A stretch of DNA of 10,068 nucleotides. Origin: Acidimicrobium sp. BACL17 MAG-120823-bin42. Lineage in GTDB: Bacteria > Actinomycetota > Acidimicrobiia > Acidimicrobiales > Ilumatobacteraceae. Below, piece by piece: positions 1 through 6,917 of this stretch. The stretch covers positions 1 through 10,068 of the forward strand of contig LIAZ01000032.1 of assembly GCA_001438985.1 (NCBI GenBank), written 5' to 3'. A model generated the notes under the pieces. That model was not told where the DNA came from. It worked only from the letters and a program-made list of their open reading frames with translations, and ran no database searches. Numbering within the stretch: the stretch's first letter is position 1; each line of letters begins with the position of its first letter. The position numbers and the translations under genes were made by a program.

Positions 1-28
1 TGTGGGGGTGCGTGACATTTTGTTAAGC

Positions 29-3000
29 CTAGTTCTCGTCAATCAGTTCCTGCAGGAACGACACGAGATAATCGACCACGCCGTTGTCGATCTGTTTCGT
101 ATTCTGCGAGCGGGCAAGCGTGACCGTGAGCTGCTTTGTTTGCTCATTCCAGTCACTGCTTTTTGCCAGTCGTGTTAGCCGCATCTGTTGACTTGCTTTC
201 AGCGACAACGGCAGCATTTTTGCGCGGCCATCGGCCACAACGAGTTCGCGTAATCCAACGCGGTGACACTCGGCTCGTAGTTCACCTACTGTGATCAGCG
301 CAAGAGCCGGCTCGGGAAGTGGGCCATAGCGGTCGATCCATTCGTTGCGGATGTCTGCCACATCGGCATGAGTGGTGACGGCTGCGAGACGTCGATAGGC
401 ATCAAGACGCGACTCTTCTTTGGACACATAATCGGTGGGGAGATAGGCGTTTGTTGCAACATCGAGTTTGAGTTCGGGAACAATTGGCGCAACTTCTTCA
501 CCCTTCATTTCCGAAACCGCTTCGGTCACCAATTGGCAATACAGGTCGTAGCCAACTGCTGCAATGTGTCCGCTTTGTGCTTCGCCCAACAGGTTTCCTG
601 CGCCACGAATTTCTAAGTCGCGCATCGCGATCTTGAAGCCACTTCCCAGTTCGGTTGCCTCGCCGATTGTTTTTAGGCGTTCGTATGCATCCTCGGAAAG
701 AACTTTGTTGCGCGGGTAGAAAAGATAGGCATAAGCGCGAGATCCGCTGCGACCAACGCGGCCTCTGATCTGATGTAACTGTCCTAGCCCGAGTAAATCT
801 GCACGCTCTACGACCAACGTATTCACGGTTGGCATGTCGATGCCGCTTTCGATGATGGTGGTGCACACCAAGACATCAAACTTGCCTTCCCAGAAGTCGA
901 TGACAACTTGTTCGAGTCGGCCTTCATCCATCTGGCCATGTGCAACTGCGATCCGTGCCTCGGGAGCAAGCTCGCGCAACTCTTGTGCTCGTTGTTCGAT
1001 ACTGGCCACTCGGTTGTGCACCCAGAACACTTGGCCATCGCGCAGTAACTCACGGCGGATTGCTTCGGTAGCAACACGGTCGTCTTCTTCGCCAACAAAG
1101 GTGAGGATGGGCTGGCGATCGGCTGGAGGTGTTTGCAGCAAAGAGAGATCGCGAATTCCAACGAGGCTCATCTCGAGGGTGCGCGGAATTGGGGTAGCAG
1201 TCAGTGTGAGCACGTCAACATTGGTCTTGAGTTTCTTCATTGACTCTTTATGCGAAACACCAAACCGTTGTTCTTCGTCAACAACAAGCAACCCGAGATC
1301 TTTAAAGTTGACACCCTCTTGCAGCAGTCGGTGAGTGCCAATGACGCAATCGATCTCGCCACTTGCAACACCGGCAAGCACCTTCTTTGCTTGGGCATTA
1401 GTTAAAAAGCGTGAAAGTGATTCGACGCGAATGGGGTAGCCCTGAAACCGATCAGCAAATGTATTTGCATGCTGTGATGCCAGCAATGTTGTGGGAACCA
1501 GAACTGCAACTTGCTTGCCATCTTGAATGGCTTTAAAGGCAGCCCGTACTGCAACTTCGGTTTTACCGAACCCAACATCGCCACACACCAAGCGATCCAT
1601 CGGAACATTGCGCTCCATGTCGCCTTTGACAGATTCGATTGCGGTTCGTTGGTCGGGGGTTTCGACAAACGGGAATGCGCCTTCCATTTCGTGTTGCCAT
1701 GGTGTGTCCTGGCCGAATGCATGGCCTACGGCATTGATGCGCTTCTGGTACAACACCACGAGTTCCTGAGCAATTTCACGCACTGCCGAGCGAACGCGTT
1801 GTTTGGCGCGTGCAAAATCGCTGCCACCCAAGCGATGCAATGTGGGTGACTCGCCACCAACATATTGTCGAACTGCATCAATGTGATCGGTGGGCACATA
1901 CAACTTGTCGCCGTCTTTATAGGCAAGAAGCAAATAGTCGCGCTCTGATCCGCCAATGGTGCGCTTCACCATTCCTTCGTATTTGCCAACACCGTGATAG
2001 TGGTGCACCACGTAGTCGCCGGGTTTGAGGTCTTGAAACACCGATGTGGTGTCTCGTTTGCGAACACGTGGTTGGCGGTGTGTGCGGCGTCGGCCAGTGA
2101 GGTCGGTTTCTGCGATTACCGCCAATTTCACTTGGGGTAGCGAAAATCCGTTATGGAGCGGAGCAACGACAATGGTGGTTCCTGGTGCAGTGAGGTCGGC
2201 TTCTTGGTGTTCGCTCAGATCGCGTAGCGCTACTCCATGCTGCGAGAACACTTCAGCAAGTCGTTTCGCCGAACTCGTTCCCTCTGCGGCAATGACCACC
2301 GTCCACTTGTCGGAAATCAGTTGTTGCACGCGAAGTGCCGTTGCCTCTGCATCACCAGAAGCAGGACCCCATCCAGTCGATTGAACCGTTGGTGCATCGA
2401 GGGCTTCAAAGGGAAGCGAAAGTGTCAGTGCATTGAGCGACTGCGAAGGCCCGAAAAGTCGGTCGATATCGAGATGTAGTCGTGGGAATGTTTTCTCGGC
2501 ATCGCGCGCCCACGTTGATGCCAATGCTCGTGCTAAGTCGTCTTCTTCTGCAAGCAAATCGGCTGCTCGATCGCGCATCCGTTTTGGATCAACAAAAATA
2601 AGTTCGCTTGCTGGCGGCAACACATCGGTGATGAGTTGCTCGTGATCAATGAGCCACGGAAGCCAACTCTCCATACCGTCAAAATTTGCGCCTTCGGCAA
2701 GCCTGTCCCATTGTTCGCGTCCCCATGGTTCACTTGCCACAAGTGATCGAGCGCGATCACGCACTGCTTCGTCGAGTTGCAGTTCGCGTGCCGGAAAAAT
2801 GTGCGTACGTGCAAGATCGTCGGTGCTGCGCTGATCATTGACATTGAACGTGGTGAGACGGTCGACTTCATCGCCCCACAAGTCGATGCGAATAGGAGTG
2901 TCTGCGGTGCTGGGGAACACGTCGATGATTGAGCCGCGTCGTGCAACTTCGCCGCGATGCTCCACAATTTCTTCGCGGCGATATCCGTCATGCACCAATT

Positions 3001-3454
3001 TGGCAAGTAACTGTTCGGAATCAATGTCATCACCAGGCGCAATGGTGATGGGTTGCAGTGTTGTTGCGCCAGGGCCAAGTTTTTGCAGCAGTGCACGAAC
3101 TGAACCAATCACGATCTGAGGCGGATTGTCGCTTCGTAACCGCCACAACACATGAAGGCGGCGACCCATGGTTTCCACACTTGGGCTGACACGCTCGAAT
3201 GGCAGCGTTTCCCATGCCGGAAACAACAGCGCGCTTTCTGCTCCAAGAAACTGCACGATGTCGTCGTGTAGCAGTTGTGCAGCGGTGCCAGTTGGAGCAG
3301 CAACGATCAGCGTTGAGCCGGGCGACCGTGCGCTCAGTGCAGCAATGATTGCGGCTCGTGCCTGCTCGGAGCATGCCAGTACCGAGTTACGGCCACCGAT
3401 TGCAGCAAGTGCGGGCTCCTGAGAAGCGCGCAGCGCGATGTCGTGCAACAACAT
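29..3454 (-). CDS. mfd: Transcription-repair coupling factor Mfd
   Basis: Full-length Mfd (1141 aa; the family is usually about 1100-1200). It is a DNA translocase that removes RNA polymerase stalled at lesions and recruits UvrA for transcription-coupled nucleotide excision repair. The N-terminal part (about residues 1-350) is the UvrB-like region. A CarD-like RNA-polymerase-interacting domain follows (about 475-535, PGDYVVHHYHGVGKYEG). The RecG-like SF2 motor has Walker A GDVGFGKT at 625-632, DEEQ at 726-729, TATPIPRT at 752-759 and motif VI QIRGRVGRSG at 895-904. The C-terminal TRCF domain spans about 990-1100. The ATG lies 11 nt after the pth stop with no clear Shine-Dalgarno (SD) sequence, so translation probably depends on read-through from pth. 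It is the last complete gene of the prs-rplY-pth-mfd run. No key motif is missing. Identification is firm; the exact start is slightly less so. Confidence 0.98.
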   Translation of the reverse strand: MLLHDIALRASQEPALAAIGGRNSVLACSEQARAAIIAALSARSPGSTLIVAAPTGTAAQLLHDDIVQFLGAESALLFPAWETLPFERVSPSVETMGRRLHVLWRLRSDNPPQIVIGSVRALLQKLGPGATTLQPITIAPGDDIDSEQLLAKLVHDGYRREEIVEHRGEVARRGSIIDVFPSTADTPIRIDLWGDEVDRLTTFNVNDQRSTDDLARTHIFPARELQLDEAVRDRARSLVASEPWGREQWDRLAEGANFDGMESWLPWLIDHEQLITDVLPPASELIFVDPKRMRDRAADLLAEEDDLARALASTWARDAEKTFPRLHLDIDRLFGPSQSLNALTLSLPFEALDAPTVQSTGWGPASGDAEATALRVQQLISDKWTVVIAAEGTSSAKRLAEVFSQHGVALRDLSEHQEADLTAPGTTIVVAPLHNGFSLPQVKLAVIAETDLTGRRRTHRQPRVRKRDTTSVFQDLKPGDYVVHHYHGVGKYEGMVKRTIGGSERDYLLLAYKDGDKLYVPTDHIDAVRQYVGGESPTLHRLGGSDFARAKQRVRSAVREIAQELVVLYQKRINAVGHAFGQDTPWQHEMEGAFPFVETPDQRTAIESVKGDMERNVPMDRLVCGDVGFGKTEVAVRAAFKAIQDGKQVAVLVPTTLLASQHANTFADRFQGYPIRVESLSRFLTNAQAKKVLAGVASGEIDCVIGTHRLLQEGVNFKDLGLLVVDEEQRFGVSHKESMKKLKTNVDVLTLTATPIPRTLEMSLVGIRDLSLLQTPPADRQPILTFVGEEDDRVATEAIRRELLRDGQVFWVHNRVASIEQRAQELRELAPEARIAVAHGQMDEGRLEQVVIDFWEGKFDVLVCTTIIESGIDMPTVNTLVVERADLLGLGQLHQIRGRVGRSGSRAYAYLFYPRNKVLSEDAYERLKTIGEATELGSGFKIAMRDLEIRGAGNLLGEAQSGHIAAVGYDLYCQLVTEAVSEMKGEEVAPIVPELKLDVATNAYLPTDYVSKEESRLDAYRRLAAVTTHADVADIRNEWIDRYGPLPEPALALITVGELRAECHRVGLRELVVADGRAKMLPLSLKASQQMRLTRLAKSSDWNEQTKQLTVTLARSQNTKQIDNGVVDYLVSFLQELIDEN

Positions 3455-3465
3455 GGGTATCGCGA

Positions 3466-4083
3466 CTATCGGCCGTTGATCTGTTGCATTGCGGCCTGTG
3501 CACCTTGGGCAAGAATCAACGCAACAGCATCGGCAGCAACCCCAACAGCAATATCAAGCACGGTGCGTTCGTTAGCGGGCACACGCGAGAGCACGTGATC
3601 TGCACCATCTTCTTTCGATGGAGGCTTACCAACTCCGATGCGCACGCGAACAAAATCTTGTGTCTTGAGATGCGATGAAATGCTGCGCAAACCGTTGTGT
3701 CCTGCGAGGCCGCCACCAATCTTTATTTTGACGACACCAGGTTCGAGATCAAGTTCGTCATGAACCACGATGATGTGTGTTGCATCATCGATTGCATAGC
3801 GGCGAGCCAGAGGGCCAACTGCATTGCCTGACTCGTTCATAAATGTGGTGGGCATGGCCAATACAAATCGTTGGCCATCGTTGTTTATCTCGGCAACGAC
3901 TGCGCGGTCACGCGACGACTTCAATGATGCATTGAAACGCGTAGCAAGCAATTCGATGGCGTCAAAACCAACGTTGTGTCGACTGCCTTCGTACTTTCGA
4001 CCGGGGTTACCTACGCCTACAACGAGCGCGCTGTAGGGAGTACCTCGCCGCTCGTGTCGCTCACCGCGACCGAACAGCGCCAT
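3466..4083 (-). CDS. pth: Peptidyl-tRNA hydrolase Pth
   Basis: Cytoplasmic esterase (205 aa) that cleaves peptidyl-tRNAs released by stalled ribosomes and so recycles tRNA. The catalytic and substrate-binding residues of bacterial Pth are all visible: N26 in VGNPG, H36 in RHNVGF, M82-N83 in FMNESG, D109 in VHDELD and N130 in GHNGLR. Each is 16 residues later than in the E. coli enzyme (N10, H20, M67-N68, D93, N114; from memory). The offset comes from a basic N-terminal extension (GRGERHERRG) before the first strand. The ATG starts 5 nt after the rplY stop with no recognisable SD, which suggests translational coupling. Its place between the bL25 gene and mfd is a widespread arrangement. The last residues (AAMQQINGR) are a normal end. 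Confidence 0.97.
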   Translation of the reverse strand: MALFGRGERHERRGTPYSALVVGVGNPGRKYEGSRHNVGFDAIELLATRFNASLKSSRDRAVVAEINNDGQRFVLAMPTTFMNESGNAVGPLARRYAIDDATHIIVVHDELDLEPGVVKIKIGGGLAGHNGLRSISSHLKTQDFVRVRIGVGKPPSKEDGADHVLSRVPANERTVLDIAVGVAADAVALILAQGAQAAMQQINGR

Positions 4084-4088
4084 ACGAG

Positions 4089-4742
4089 TTAGGAAGCGGC
4101 TGGCTTGTCGCCGGCAGCAGGAGCACCGGCTGCCGGAGCTTCACCAGCTTCGGCTTCACCAGCAACAGCGACTGGCTTATCAACTTGTGTGCTGGTTACC
4201 AATACGGTGACGACAACCAAGTCTGGGTCGGACACTGCGGTAACACCTGCTGGCAACGTGATGTCTTCCATGCGGATAATCGTGTTCATGTTCATGTCGG
4301 TGACATCGATCACGATTTCGTTTGGAATGTTGTTTGCTGCTGCACGAATTTCAATGCGGTCAACTGCTGGGTCAACAAGTCCACCTTCTTGAACAACTGC
4401 TTTTGCTGTTCCGGTGAGGTGAATTGGTACCGACATCACGATTTCTTTCGAGAGGTCAATCTGCATGAAGTCAACATGGCTGACGTTGCGCTTCACTGGG
4501 TCGCGCTGCATGTCTTTAACAATTGCTGGGAACTTCTTGTCATCAACAACCAATTCGAGAATGGTGTTGGTTCCTGCTGGGCCCGATAATGCAATGCGCA
4601 AATCGCGTCGCTCAACAGTGATGGACACGGGTGTCATGCCTGCTCCGTAGATGACCGCAGGGATGTGGTCGGCTCCGCGCAAACGACGTGACTCTGGGCT
4701 TCCAGTCGTGCGGCCAACGTTGGTCTTCAATGTGGTGGTCAT
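4089..4742 (-). CDS. rplY: 50S ribosomal protein bL25, CTC/TL5 long form
   Basis: Ribosomal protein (217 aa) that binds 5S rRNA in the central protuberance of the 50S subunit. The N-terminal L25 domain (about 1-93) has IPAVIYGAG and the typical DMQRDPVKRNVSHVDFMQID stretch. The beta-rich C-terminal CTC domain (about 94-185) makes this the long general-stress/TL5 form rather than the 94-aa E. coli type. Residues from about 190 to the end form a low-complexity Ala/Pro/Gly/Glu tail, common in actinobacterial CTC proteins and probably disordered. The ATG is preceded by GGAG with an 8-nt spacer (4751-4754), one of the better ribosome binding sites in the window. The gene follows prs after 88 nt and leads directly into pth. 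Confidence 0.97.
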   Translation of the reverse strand: MTTTLKTNVGRTTGSPESRRLRGADHIPAVIYGAGMTPVSITVERRDLRIALSGPAGTNTILELVVDDKKFPAIVKDMQRDPVKRNVSHVDFMQIDLSKEIVMSVPIHLTGTAKAVVQEGGLVDPAVDRIEIRAAANNIPNEIVIDVTDMNMNTIIRMEDITLPAGVTAVSDPDLVVVTVLVTSTQVDKPVAVAGEAEAGEAPAAGAPAAGDKPAAS

Positions 4743-4785
4743 GTTCGAAACTCCGTACTTACGTAGTGAAAATCAGCAGATACAA

Positions 4786-4806
4786 CGGCTGGTCAGTGTA
4801 CAGCCG
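4786..4806 (-). other. Short hairpin in the prs-rplY gap
   Basis: In the prs-rplY gap the minus strand reads CGGCTG, nine bases, then CAGCCG: a perfect 6-bp GC-rich stem with a 9-nt loop. No run of T follows on either strand, so it does not look like an intrinsic terminator. In the transcript it would lie about 45 nt upstream of the rplY start. It could be an mRNA 3'-end or processing stem for prs, or a leader structure for rplY. A chance dyad is also possible. Confidence 0.4.
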
Positions 4807-4830
4807 CCTAGGCCCCATCCGAGCAGGCGA

Positions 4831-5835
4831 TTAAGACTGGTTTTCGCCGTCGAATAGGTCGCTGACGCTGGTTTCGTCGAAGACCGCAGACAGCGCATCG
4901 GCAAGGATTTTGGCTACCGAGAGCACTTCGATCTTGGCAATGCGCTTTTCTTCTGGCAACGGCAATGTGTTGGTCAGGACCACGCGGGTGATGGGCGAGT
5001 TCTCGAGGCGCTCGATTGCTGGGCCAGAAAGTACGCCGTGTGTGGCCATTGCCCACACTTCTTTGGCGCCACGGTTTATCAGCAATTCGGCAGCACTGAC
5101 AATGGTTCCGCCGGTGTCAATCATGTCGTCGGTGAGGATGCACAAGCGTCCTTCAACTTCGCCGATTACTTCTTTAGCAACAGCAACGTTGGCGGTGTTC
5201 TTCGGACGACGCTTGTTGATGAATGCAACGTCTGCATTCATATCGGCAAGGTGCTGAGCAAAACGCTCGGCAACTTTTACGCGGCCAGCATCTGGCGAAA
5301 CAATCACGACGCCGTCGCGCGCGTTTGAGCGAACATACTTTTCGAGAACCGGAATTGCCGTGAGGTGATCAACTGGTCCTTCGAAGAATCCTTGAATCTG
5401 GCCGCTATGCAAGTCGATGGAAACCATGCGCTTCGAACCAGCAGCCTTGAACATGTCGGCAATGAGGCGAGCAGTGATTGGCTCGCGACCTTCTGCCTTG
5501 CGGTCTTGACGGGCGTAACCGTAAAACGGGCATACAGCAGTGACGCGCTTGGCCGATGCGCGATACGCGGCATCAATCATGATCAGCTGTTCCATGATGG
5601 AGTCGTTCACGCTGCGACCATCGTGTCCGCAATGTGTTTGCATAATGAACACATCACCTCCGCGAACTGATTCGCCAAAACGTGGACGTAATTCGCCGTT
5701 TGCAAACTCGATGATGTTTGCTTCACCCAATTGCACTTCAAGATGTTGTGCTACTTCTTCTGCGAGTGCTGGATGAGTGCGTCCTGTGTACAACGCCATC
5801 CGTTTTGTGGTGACCTTGTCAATTGTTTTGTTCAC
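4831..5835 (-). CDS. prs: Ribose-phosphate pyrophosphokinase (PRPP synthetase)
   Basis: Class I PRPP synthetase (334 aa), which transfers pyrophosphate from ATP to ribose 5-phosphate. PRPP feeds purine, pyrimidine, histidine, tryptophan and NAD synthesis. Visible features: EFANGELRPRF (43-53); the catalytic flexible-loop region YGYARQDRK (105-113); the metal/ATP site DLHSGQIQGFFEGPVD (141-156); SPDAGRVKVAERF (180-192); catalytic K208-R210 in NKRRP; and the ribose-5-phosphate/PRPP loop DDMIDTGGT (236-244). The start is a GTG, with GAGG (inside GAGGGGG) 7 nt upstream. The alternative ATG at residue 13 would also give a complete enzyme core, but actinobacterial Prs commonly has a short N-terminal extension. 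glmU, the usual upstream partner, is absent; a tRNA-Gln gene occupies that place. Confidence 0.98.
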   Translation of the reverse strand: MNKTIDKVTTKRMALYTGRTHPALAEEVAQHLEVQLGEANIIEFANGELRPRFGESVRGGDVFIMQTHCGHDGRSVNDSIMEQLIMIDAAYRASAKRVTAVCPFYGYARQDRKAEGREPITARLIADMFKAAGSKRMVSIDLHSGQIQGFFEGPVDHLTAIPVLEKYVRSNARDGVVIVSPDAGRVKVAERFAQHLADMNADVAFINKRRPKNTANVAVAKEVIGEVEGRLCILTDDMIDTGGTIVSAAELLINRGAKEVWAMATHGVLSGPAIERLENSPITRVVLTNTLPLPEEKRIAKIEVLSVAKILADALSAVFDETSVSDLFDGENQS

Positions 5836-5839
5836 GAGG

Positions 5840-5846
5840 CCCCCTC
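5840..5846 (-). promoter_or_regulatory. Strong Shine-Dalgarno supporting the GTG start of prs
   Basis: The minus strand reads GAGGGGG, with GAGG ending 7 nt before the GTG at 5833-5835. This decides the start in favour of GTG over the ATG 12 codons downstream, which lies inside coding sequence without such a site. Confidence 0.7.
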
Positions 5847-5922
5847 AAGAAATATGTCGGCAATTTCATGTGCCAGCATAGATCGCGAGGCCGATTCGGC
5901 TTTCTTCGCAATGCTTCACGAG

Positions 5923-5993
5923 TTCCGGGGAGAGGACTCGAACCCCTATATACGGGACCAAAACCCGTTGTCCTGCCATTGAACGACCCCGGA
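5923..5993 (-). tRNA. tRNA-Gln (anticodon UUG)
   Basis: A complete 71-nt cloverleaf can be folded by hand. The acceptor stem is a perfect 7 bp (TCCGGGG with CCCCGGA) and the discriminator base is A. The D stem is GTTC/GGAC with loop AATGGCA. The anticodon stem is ACGGG/CCCGT with loop TTTTGGT, which puts TTG (plus-strand positions 5959-5961) at the anticodon, reading CAA glutamine codons. The variable loop has 4 nt. The T arm is AGGGG-TTCGAGT-CCTCT with one G-T pair. No CCA is encoded, so it must be added after transcription. It lies 87 nt upstream of prs on the same strand, so it may be cotranscribed with prs and released by RNase P/RNase Z processing. No terminator separates them. Confidence 0.95.
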
Positions 5994-5996
5994 GAG

Positions 5997-6027
5997 ACGG
6001 CAATACGGTACTCAATCTAATTGCCGT
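5997..6027. repeat. Perfect 8-bp inverted repeat, 15-nt spacer, in a divergent promoter region
   Basis: ACGGCAAT at 5997-6004 is the exact reverse complement of ATTGCCGT at 6020-6027. It lies in the 75-nt gap between the 5' end of the minus-strand tRNA-Gln and the plus-strand bS22 gene. Half-site centres are 23 bp apart, close to two helical turns, which suits a dimeric regulator. The right arm covers TTGCCG, a possible -35 element for bS22. The two arms bracket a possible -10 (TAGATT on the minus strand) for tRNA-Gln. No T run follows on either strand, so a terminator is unlikely. Its function is inferred only from position. Confidence 0.55.
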
Positions 6028-6043
6028 TTGCTGATTTGGTCAC
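6014..6043 (-). promoter_or_regulatory. Candidate promoter for tRNA-Gln (and possibly prs)
   Basis: On the minus strand GTGACC (6038-6043; 4 of 6 to TTGACA) and TAGATT (6014-6019; 4 of 6 to TATAAT) are separated by 18 nt. Transcription would start near 6007, about 14 nt before the mature tRNA 5' end. This is a plausible but weak housekeeping-sigma match, supported mainly by its location. The 8-bp inverted repeat surrounds its -10 element. Confidence 0.35.
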
Positions 6044-6058
6044 TATTCCCGCTAGCGT
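6021..6058 (+). promoter_or_regulatory. Candidate promoter for the bS22 gene
   Basis: TTGCCG at 6021-6026 could be a -35, with TATTCC (6044-6049) 17 nt on as a weak -10. Alternatively TAGCGT (6053-6058), which fits the TANNNT pattern of actinobacterial -10 elements, would start transcription almost at the ATG at 6069. That would make the mRNA leaderless or nearly so, in keeping with the absence of an SD. The elements are degenerate; the main support is that this gene needs its own promoter, since everything around it runs the other way. Confidence 0.3.
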
Positions 6059-6068
6059 GTCGTCCGCT

Positions 6069-6161
6069 ATGGGTTCACTTGTAAAACGTCGTCGTAAGCG
6101 GATGCGCAAAAAGAAGCACAAGAAGATGCTTCGTCGCACCCGTCACCAGCGCCGCAAGTAA
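6069..6161 (+). CDS. Small ribosomal protein bS22 (AURKAIP1/COX24-domain protein)
   Basis: A 30-residue, extremely basic protein: it begins MGSLVKRRRKRMRKKKHKK and ends RTRHQRRK, with more than half of its residues Lys or Arg. It matches the AURKAIP1/COX24 (DUF1713, mS38-like) family by the pattern KRRRKRM-KKKHKK-LRRTR-QRRK. In mycobacteria this family was found by cryo-EM as the extra 30S protein bS22 near the decoding region; that comes from the literature, not this sequence. From memory, the mycobacterial protein is about 33 aa and ends QRRKLGK, so this copy is slightly shorter at the C-terminus. It is the only plus-strand gene in the window. It ends 26 nt from the ispE stop (convergent) and starts 75 nt from tRNA-Gln (divergent). 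No SD precedes the ATG. Automated callers may miss it because of its size. Confidence 0.88.
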   Translation: MGSLVKRRRKRMRKKKHKKMLRRTRHQRRK

Positions 6162-6187
6162 CCCAGTTTTTGCCCCTCGCCTGTGAT

Positions 6188-6913
6188 TTACACCGAGCGA
6201 GTATGGGTGACAACGACGGTTGCTTCGCTTAACGCTTCATGAATGCGTGGATGCGCACCGTCTAACCACCAAGTAGCTCCGCTTCCTGCCAGCACGGGCG
6301 TCTGCCCACTGGCCTCACGAATTCGATCCCGCCAGAGGGCTAATCGTGGCTCAACTGCAATTGCTGCGGGTTCTAAATCGTTTGGACCGTCGTGGGTTGC
6401 AGAAAGTGAATCGAATGCTGCATACACGGCGGGTGTTGGCACACCAAAGGGTGGGACAATCAGCGTGATGTCGCGTGGAACGTGGGGCAATGGCTCAAGA
6501 ATTTCGCCGATACCAGTAACGCGAGCGCGGCCACCGTGAATACAGAACGCAATGTCGGCACCGAGTCGCGAAGCGGCAACAAGATCGGTGTAACCCGCCC
6601 AACGAAGCACTGCGGCTGCATCAGATGACCCGCCACCTAGGCCGCCACCGTGGGGAATGTGTTTCTCGATGTGAATATGGGCAGTTTTTCCTGCATGTTG
6701 CAATGCACGCAACACAAGATTGTTTTCGTCTGTTGGAACACCATCGGCAAATGGGCCACTGACCGACATTCCGGTTTCGTCTTCAGTAATGGTCAGCACA
6801 TCGTGCAACTGAAGTGACACCATTTCGGCGTCAATGAGATGAAAGCCATCGTTACGCACACCAGTGACTCGGAGCGACAGTGTGAGTTTTGCTGGAGCAA
6901 TAACGATGGTCAT
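6188..6913 (-). CDS. ispE: 4-diphosphocytidyl-2-C-methyl-D-erythritol kinase IspE
   Basis: GHMP-family kinase of the MEP isoprenoid pathway. It phosphorylates the 2-hydroxyl of CDP-methylerythritol on the way to IPP and DMAPP. I choose the ATG at 6911-6913 (241 aa): the protein then begins MTIVIAPAKLTLSLRVTG as the family does, the start lies 4 nt after the rsmA stop, and AAGAGG sits 9 nt upstream. A longer in-frame start would add 32 unrelated residues overlapping rsmA. Visible features: catalytic Lys9 in APAKL, the glycine-rich ATP loop PHGGGLGGGSSDAAA (87-101), catalytic Asp120 in GADIAF, and the third GHMP motif LAGSGATWW (209-217). It is shorter than the usual 280-310 aa, with a trimmed C-terminal domain, but all three motifs are intact. 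rsmA-ispE adjacency is typical of Actinobacteria. Confidence 0.95.
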   Translation of the reverse strand: MTIVIAPAKLTLSLRVTGVRNDGFHLIDAEMVSLQLHDVLTITEDETGMSVSGPFADGVPTDENNLVLRALQHAGKTAHIHIEKHIPHGGGLGGGSSDAAAVLRWAGYTDLVAASRLGADIAFCIHGGRARVTGIGEILEPLPHVPRDITLIVPPFGVPTPAVYAAFDSLSATHDGPNDLEPAAIAVEPRLALWRDRIREASGQTPVLAGSGATWWLDGAHPRIHEALSEATVVVTHTRSV

Positions 6914-6917
6914 GGGT

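Noticed and set aside
1..18. An ATG on the minus strand at 16-18 followed by five open codons after mfd
   Set aside because: It could be the start of the next gene, but six codons without an SD are too little to support a call.
834..1334. A 166-codon plus-strand open frame and many other open frames over 60 codons within mfd
   Set aside because: They are antisense or shifted-frame shadows of an intact, motif-complete mfd. Their translations are Ser/Arg-rich without domain features.
2533..3108. A 191-codon minus-strand open frame in another frame of mfd
   Set aside because: It lies wholly inside mfd, shows no recognisable domain and has the composition of an out-of-frame reading.
5886..5904. 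Hairpin GCCGA-T-TCGGC followed by TTTCTT on the plus strand, like a small terminator
   Set aside because: No plus-strand gene ends here and the loop is very short. On the transcribed minus strand there is no T run after the stem.
6162..6187. Possible bidirectional terminator between the convergent bS22 and ispE ends
   Set aside because: TTTTT occurs at 6167-6171 but no GC-rich stem precedes it. The dyad CTCG...CGAG (about 6177-6198) is weak and interrupted.
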